Assembly: GCA_027296055.1 (NCBI GenBank) | Contig: JAPUJT010000156.1 | Coordinates: 1 to 39,390 of the forward strand | DNA from: Planctomycetota bacterium | GTDB lineage: Bacteria; Planctomycetota; JAPUJT01 | Direction: 5' to 3' | Length of the DNA: 39,390 nucleotides | Shown here: positions 34,380 to 39,390 of the stretch, one piece after another | How positions within the stretch are numbered: the first letter of the stretch is position 1 | Layout of the letters: the number at the start of each line of letters is the position of its first letter | Notes under the pieces: model-generated | Told to the model about the DNA's origin: nothing | The model's input: only the letters and a program-made list of their open reading frames with translations | The model's database searches: none | Position numbers and translations under genes: made by a program

Positions 34380-35549
34380 CTAATGGCCTCGGTTCAGGAC
34401 GCCCTCGTCCCAGTGATCGCGGGATGCGGCTATCCTGACCGTCATCCTGAAAGTCCGCCCCACTCGCACGTCGGTCCCCTTCTTGTGGCTGGCCGCCATC
34501 GTCCAGCGGGCCCCACGGCCCCTGAAGCTGCTCTCGAGGACCAGCCGTCCCTTCTCCACCTTTACGTACCGTATCCATTCCCTGTCGATCCGGACGTATC
34601 CCGGGCCATCGCCAGGCAACTTGGCCGCCCCCCGGATCGGAATACGCGACGTCTCTGCCGAGATCCCGCTGGAGAGGGTTACCTGGATCGGAGTCTCCAT
34701 CACGAGGATCACCAGCACCTGGCGGGGAAAGATATCGTCCGAGGAATCCTCCATCGAATCCGGGCCCCGATACATCCGGAAGGCGTCGTCCGGCATGTCG
34801 TCCTCGGGCGGGAACAGTCCCCGCGTCGAGTCCCAGATGAAGGCGGGGCCGCTCCGGCGCTCCTCATCATGGGGAAAAGGGTAGGGAAAGTCCTCCTCTT
34901 CCCAGGTGCTCGTGTACTGCGTCCAGAACCGGAACTCGAGGTGGAGGATCCCCGAGGCCAGCTCGCGGCAACTTTCCTCGACCCAGCTCGAGTCCCAGCC
35001 GGGCGCCATCAGCGAACCTGCTCCGCCGGGCGGAGATCGGACTCCGCGCCAGAGGGTCGTGCTGTCCGGGTCCGGGTCGAGCGAGTAAAGAACTTCCTGA
35101 AGCCCAGCCCCCGCCCGCAGGTACCCCGACCTCGCCTCCTCGACATCCCCGAAGTGATCGAAGTACTGGTTCGACTCGAGCACCCGTCCCCCTTGCGAAC
35201 CGATCGGGTGCTGAGACTCTCCCCGACGGGTCCGGACGAATCGGAGTCTTTGCCGCTGCGCTCCCCGCTCTTCGCTCTCCGGCTCGAGATCGCAGAGGAA
35301 CCGGATCGGCATCGAGCCGCCCACTTTCGAGTAGGTGTTGGCGAGGTCTTCCCGGAGGTAGGAAAGGATGAAGTTAGCCTTCTCGTGAGCGTTCTTCTTC
35401 GCTTCCCCCGTACGCCAGAGGGCCAGCCCTTGCCTGAGGATCGTGATCAGGGCCGCCCCGAGGACGATGAAGATGCCCATCGCCACGACGATCTCCATGA
35501 CGGTGAATCCGCGGCAAGCTCGCGGGGGGAAGCGGAAGGCTGGACGCAT
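34380..35549 (-). CDS. GspJ-like type II secretion pseudopilin (large)
   Basis: 389 aa. The leader ends in ACRG, and FTVMEIVVAMGIFIVLGAAL is a standard prepilin helix with Glu5. The mature part starts with a long helix (EAKKNAHEKANFILSYLREDL) and a beta domain with LRFVRTRRGE, as in GspJ. It is about twice the usual GspJ size: residues 150-389 add beta-rich sequence including IPIRGAAKLPGDGPGYVRIDREWIRY. The ATG at 35549 has GGAGGA 8 nt upstream. It lies 19 bp after the giant GspK-like gene. Confidence 0.84.
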   Translation of the reverse strand: MRPAFRFPPRACRGFTVMEIVVAMGIFIVLGAALITILRQGLALWRTGEAKKNAHEKANFILSYLREDLANTYSKVGGSMPIRFLCDLEPESEERGAQRQRLRFVRTRRGESQHPIGSQGGRVLESNQYFDHFGDVEEARSGYLRAGAGLQEVLYSLDPDPDSTTLWRGVRSPPGGAGSLMAPGWDSSWVEESCRELASGILHLEFRFWTQYTSTWEEEDFPYPFPHDEERRSGPAFIWDSTRGLFPPEDDMPDDAFRMYRGPDSMEDSSDDIFPRQVLVILVMETPIQVTLSSGISAETSRIPIRGAAKLPGDGPGYVRIDREWIRYVKVEKGRLVLESSFRGRGARWTMAASHKKGTDVRVGRTFRMTVRIAASRDHWDEGVLNRGH

Positions 35550-35568
35550 CGAACGGTCCTCCAGGAGA

Positions 35569-38500
35569 TCAAAAGACCATTTCCTCACGGTGGAGGACTC
35601 TCACCGGCCGGTGGTACTCGACGGTGAGGGAACGGAGCGTGGGCGTATCCTTCCATTCGTCGGACTGTTGGCCGAGATTCCTCGTGAAGGCCCCGTCCTT
35701 GTAGGTGAAGTGGATACGAATCTCGACCTGATCTCCCATCTCGTCGATCCGGTTCGGTGCGCCGGGGTCGTTGAAGAGATACAAGGTGTGGCCATCCACC
35801 GGCTTGCCCGGCTCCGCCGACCAGTCCGGCTTTCCATCCACGCGGGCGAGGACGCGGATCTCCGTTCCCGGCGGAGTGGTCCCGTCCCAACGAATCCCGC
35901 GCCAGATCGCCCCGGGAACCCGGCGCGACGTCTCGAAGTATGCGGCCCGCGCCGAATCGACCCGCGGGGCGTACCGATCGAAGTAGCGGTACGGCATGGC
36001 CACGACGATGTCGCCCTGGGAAGGGGCCGTGGGGCGTGTCCCGTACATGCCGCCGAGGAAGGTCGGATCGCCGCGAACGTCCTCGCAGAGATCGAGCCGG
36101 CCGTTTCCCCTCACCCTACGGTACGCCCATATGTCGACGTCGAAGGCGGGACCTCGATCGAAGGCGACGTACCCCTCCCGCGGGAACCCAGCTGTCGACT
36201 TCACGATCATCCTCCGCTCTTCGAGGCGTTCGAAGGCCGAGACGGACGGATACGACTGCATGTTGGCCGAGATGCCCGGAGCGTGCGCCATCGGCTCCGT
36301 GCCGAGGAGACCTCGGACGCACCCGGTCAGGCGCACCTGGTCGTCGGTGGCGGAGGCGTTGGCCACGCCGATCACCTCATCTTCGATCTTGATCGCGCCA
36401 CCGTTCGCGAGGTACTGAGCAACGTTCGACGGATTCGGGGCATCGACGAAGAATTCCGTCATGGAGTCGTCCAGCTTCTCGGCGAGGGCGACCCTCTCAT
36501 CCGGCCGGATCCGCGTGTCGGCGGACCGAACCTGGATCTCGTCCACCGTGCCTGACAACAGGCCGGACTGGTCATTCTGCTCGCAGTATGTGACGAAATG
36601 ATGGTCCCGCGTGATCGGCAGCTCGTCGGATGGCCACTTGGCGATCCGGGCCCCGTAGCGAGCCTCGTACCGCCTGGGCAGTGTCTTCGGAGGTCCGCTC
36701 GACTGCGTCCACCCGGGATCGCCGAAGGAGGCGTAGGACCAGGATCTTCCCGTCAGGTAGTCCTTCTCGTTCGGGCTCTTGTCGTAGTGGCGCTCGTAAA
36801 AGGTCATCGCATGGACGATCTGCTTCTCGACCTTCTCGCTCGCGCGAGACTGGTTGTCGAAGACGGTGACGTAGTCCCGCTGACCTATCTCCTGCCGCTG
36901 GAACTGGTAGACCGGCTGGACCGTCGTCCCGACGCCGTGAAGGTACGCTTCCGTCCGACCCATCCTTCTCGATAATCCCTCCCTCTGGAATATCCGGGGG
37001 TTGCCCGTGGATGTCGAGAGATAGGCCTTCCTTCCACCGAACGGCACGATGAAGACGCCCATGTTCAGCAGATCATTGCCCGTGACGGCCTTGATGTCCT
37101 CGAGATAGGAGAGGTCGTTCCCACCACCCGGCCGCTCCACGTAGATCCACTCACACGGGGGTTGCTGGTCGTAATCGTCCAGGTTCGCCTGGCCCTGCAT
37201 CTGCCCCTTGTCCGCCAGCCAGAGCTGCAAGTAACCTTCCTTCTCCTCGTCCAGGAATGGAGGAAGTGTCTTGGGCACGTCTTCCGAGGGGAAGTAGTCT
37301 TTCACCGTCGCGCCTGAGATCTGGACAGAAGAAAGGATCACCGTATTCCCGTCGACGAACTCGATCACCCCCGTACTCCAGCCCTCCGCGTTTCGCCAGC
37401 AAGTGAGAGTGTTCCCGGACCGGGTGTAGAACATCAACTCGGAGGCCACCGCCTGTGTGCCTCCGGGCCGGGGACCCGGGCCGCCCCCCAGGGTCGCCTG
37501 CACCGTGATGTAGCCGTAGGCCGGCAGCTCATCGATGGTGGAGCCGCGGTCAGTGCGGAGGATGATCTGCGCCTTCTTGATGTTGTTTATCGTGAACACA
37601 TTGACGGAGTAGCTCGGCATCGTAGGGGGAACTTCATGGATCAGCGTCCCCCAGTTTCCGTTCGACCCGCCCTCCGGCAGGTCCCACCGGCGCGTGGCGC
37701 CGTCCGCCGCAGTGGATCCTCCATAGTTCGTATAACCGAAGATGGTGACCACCGACCCGATCTCATGGTCCTCCGGCGTGCTCCCCGGGAGGGAGCGGTA
37801 GGGGACCGTCTGGCTTGTCTCTGGATCGAAGGTGAGCCGGACGCGCACCCGGAAGGCATTCCCGTCGAGGCGGTAATACTCCATCGCCTCGTTCCCGATG
37901 AGGATCGTACCCTCCTCGGGAAATCCGTTCGCCTGGCTATTGTCATCGACGAAGACATTTTCATACAGATAAGGGTCGGCGCCGGTCGGTTCCGAGACCT
38001 TGGAGAGCGGGGAGGCGAGCTGCGTGGTGAAGCTGGCCCTCCCCACGGATCTTCCATCCAGGATGATCGACTGCTCGCCCGGCTTGGGGCCTTTCCACGT
38101 GGCGGCGAGGTGGTACCAGGTGTCCTTCTTCATGGGAATGGACGCCCGGACCTCGGCGGACCGTCTGCCCTCCGGCAGACCCAGACTCCCTCCCTCCGTT
38201 TCGTCGCGGGCGCCGTCCGCAATCTGGAAGATGATCTCCCCTCCCTCGACGAAGAAGTGTATTCGATTCAGAGTGGGCTGATCCTGCATATCGAAGAGGG
38301 TGTAGTTCGAGCCGGCCGAACTCGGCTTGATCCACATGCTCACCGAGCCGGGTCCGGTCATCTCGGTCCCGGCATCGCTGTACTCCGGCTGGGAGCTGAC
38401 CAGGTCGTCCTTGGGGATTCCTCTCTCGGAATCCCCGAACGCGGCGGCTCCGAGGCCCCCGTCCTCGATCTCCAGACCCTCCGTCGTCTGCCAGAAGTGA

Positions 38501-39390
38501 TGCTTGTAGTACCGTCCCGACCCGCGCATCGCCTGCATGGCCATGCGGAACTGCTGTCCACCGCCTCCTCCCCCCCCGGTGAACGTGAAGTTCCCGGAGC
38601 CGGAGGTCCCCGAGTCGTCTGCCGAACCGGTCTCGAGGCGCAGCTCGCCATCGAGCACATCATGTGACGGATCGCCGAACTTCCAGGAGTCTCGGAAGAT
38701 CGGATCCGGGTAGGTGATCATCTTGTTGGAGTGTCGATCCAGCCTTCGGATGCGGTCACGATTCCGGTTGAAGTCATCCGGCGCCAACATCGTGCTCATG
38801 TCCTCTTCCGGATCCCCCGCCGGCGCCACTGTGCGGACCTCCGTCGTGAAATCCTGCTGCGAATCGATCCTCCATTCGAGCTTCGACGGAGGGGCCACCT
38901 CGACGATCTGTCGCAGGCCATGCCTCGCCAGCTCGGTACCCGCCTCCGAGTTGAGGATCGCCGTCGCCTCGACCGTGTAGACATCGTACGACCGATAGCA
39001 GAAGGGCAGGGAGCTCACGATCAGCGTCGGGTCGTTCGGGTTGAGGGCGTTCTTGAGGATCACGTTTCGATCCTGCTCGGAGATCACCTCGTCATCGACG
39101 GCGGTGTTCAGGAGATCCAGGAGATCGTCGAGCCCCTTCAGGGAGGCGGCGAGAATCCGCTCCGCCAGGACCTCCGCCTCGGCGAGCGTCACGAAGTCAT
39201 CCTGGGAGTCCTCCGGGGGCGGAAAGACCGTCGGGTTGCCCTGGAGTCCCACGAGGAGGGCCCGGATCACCCGCCGGTGGGCGGTATTCAAGTTGACCGG
39301 ATGCGGAATCTCCGCCTCGATCCGGAGCTGGCCCGGCTGATGGCTGCCCGTAAGCTGGGGCCAGAGGGCCACCTGACCGCGTCGCCGCTG
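35569..39390 (-). CDS. giant GspK-like protein with a LamG/concanavalin-like domain (partial, N-terminus outside window)
   Basis: 1273 residues are visible and the frame is open at the window edge, so the true start and any prepilin leader are missing. The first visible part has HPVNLNTAHRRVIRALLVGL, the helix-turn region of GspK/PulK, then a second helical unit (LDDLLDLLNTAVDDEVI). Next is SYDVYTVEATAILNSEAG and LARHGLRQIVEV, the GspK-type beta end. After about residue 300 a LamG-like jelly roll follows: SVSMWIKPSS, TLFDMQ, WYHLAATWKG and IILDGRSVG. A long beta-rich remainder of unknown type runs to the end (residue numbers counted from the GTG at 39372). A poly-Gly run lies at about 266-272. 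GspK proteins are usually near 300 aa, so this is a large extension. It is first in a row with GspJ- and GspI-like genes. Confidence 0.8.
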   Translation of the reverse strand, partial: QRRRGQVALWPQLTGSHQPGQLRIEAEIPHPVNLNTAHRRVIRALLVGLQGNPTVFPPPEDSQDDFVTLAEAEVLAERILAASLKGLDDLLDLLNTAVDDEVISEQDRNVILKNALNPNDPTLIVSSLPFCYRSYDVYTVEATAILNSEAGTELARHGLRQIVEVAPPSKLEWRIDSQQDFTTEVRTVAPAGDPEEDMSTMLAPDDFNRNRDRIRRLDRHSNKMITYPDPIFRDSWKFGDPSHDVLDGELRLETGSADDSGTSGSGNFTFTGGGGGGGQQFRMAMQAMRGSGRYYKHHFWQTTEGLEIEDGGLGAAAFGDSERGIPKDDLVSSQPEYSDAGTEMTGPGSVSMWIKPSSAGSNYTLFDMQDQPTLNRIHFFVEGGEIIFQIADGARDETEGGSLGLPEGRRSAEVRASIPMKKDTWYHLAATWKGPKPGEQSIILDGRSVGRASFTTQLASPLSKVSEPTGADPYLYENVFVDDNSQANGFPEEGTILIGNEAMEYYRLDGNAFRVRVRLTFDPETSQTVPYRSLPGSTPEDHEIGSVVTIFGYTNYGGSTAADGATRRWDLPEGGSNGNWGTLIHEVPPTMPSYSVNVFTINNIKKAQIILRTDRGSTIDELPAYGYITVQATLGGGPGPRPGGTQAVASELMFYTRSGNTLTCWRNAEGWSTGVIEFVDGNTVILSSVQISGATVKDYFPSEDVPKTLPPFLDEEKEGYLQLWLADKGQMQGQANLDDYDQQPPCEWIYVERPGGGNDLSYLEDIKAVTGNDLLNMGVFIVPFGGRKAYLSTSTGNPRIFQREGLSRRMGRTEAYLHGVGTTVQPVYQFQRQEIGQRDYVTVFDNQSRASEKVEKQIVHAMTFYERHYDKSPNEKDYLTGRSWSYASFGDPGWTQSSGPPKTLPRRYEARYGARIAKWPSDELPITRDHHFVTYCEQNDQSGLLSGTVDEIQVRSADTRIRPDERVALAEKLDDSMTEFFVDAPNPSNVAQYLANGGAIKIEDEVIGVANASATDDQVRLTGCVRGLLGTEPMAHAPGISANMQSYPSVSAFERLEERRMIVKSTAGFPREGYVAFDRGPAFDVDIWAYRRVRGNGRLDLCEDVRGDPTFLGGMYGTRPTAPSQGDIVVAMPYRYFDRYAPRVDSARAAYFETSRRVPGAIWRGIRWDGTTPPGTEIRVLARVDGKPDWSAEPGKPVDGHTLYLFNDPGAPNRIDEMGDQVEIRIHFTYKDGAFTRNLGQQSDEWKDTPTLRSLTVEYHRPVRVLHREEMVF

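Overview
The window is GC-rich, densely coding bacterial chromosome. It has no rRNA, tRNA, CRISPR array or insertion sequence that I could find. The organism looks like a Planctomycetota member or a close uncultured relative. The reasons are a gamma subunit with the KITRTMEMIATA N-terminus, HEAT-repeat proteins carrying LT...WxxWW motifs, several VWA/FHA proteins, and lipoproteins with polyproline tethers. This placement is an inference from family habits, not a phylogeny.

Layout. 1-2574 (minus): the N-terminal part of RadC, a radical SAM protein and a GT2 glycosyltransferase. 2703-6755 (plus): an M24 aminopeptidase, a GH39-like lipoprotein glycosidase, an unrecognised lipoprotein and a small exported protein. 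Three REP-like palindromes follow the last three stop codons. 6812-10959 (minus): a HEAT-repeat protein overlapping a btuC-btuD-btuF-type ABC importer. 11032-11427 (plus): a small zinc-ribbon membrane protein. 11381-16935 (minus): a double-FHA protein, a NupC nucleoside transporter, purine nucleoside phosphorylase, a HEAT+VWA protein and hypoxanthine phosphoribosyltransferase. This block is a purine salvage neighbourhood with two good sigma70-like promoters. 17289-18275 (plus): a lipoprotein. 18342-22224 (minus): phosphomannomutase and a BatA-like double-VWA membrane protein. 22283-23344 (plus): an unrecognised membrane-anchored protein.

23379-30796 (plus) is a complete F-type ATP synthase operon in the order Z-I-B-E-F-H-A-G-D-C behind a near-consensus promoter. 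30883-39390 (minus) is a type II secretion or pilin-like gene set. It holds a giant partial GspK-like protein with a LamG-type domain, GspJ-like and GspI-like pseudopilins, a large lipoprotein metzincin, and riboflavin synthase coupled to its stop codon.

The most unusual parts are the GspK/LamG giant with its pseudopilins and metzincin, the REP-like elements placed at gene ends, the C-[charged]-polyproline tether shared by three unrelated lipoproteins, and a C10 tract in the linker of the FHA protein. No complete new defence or mobile system is visible. Longer gaps: 16936-17288 has no gene I can support and is described below. Every other intergenic gap is shorter than 150 bp.
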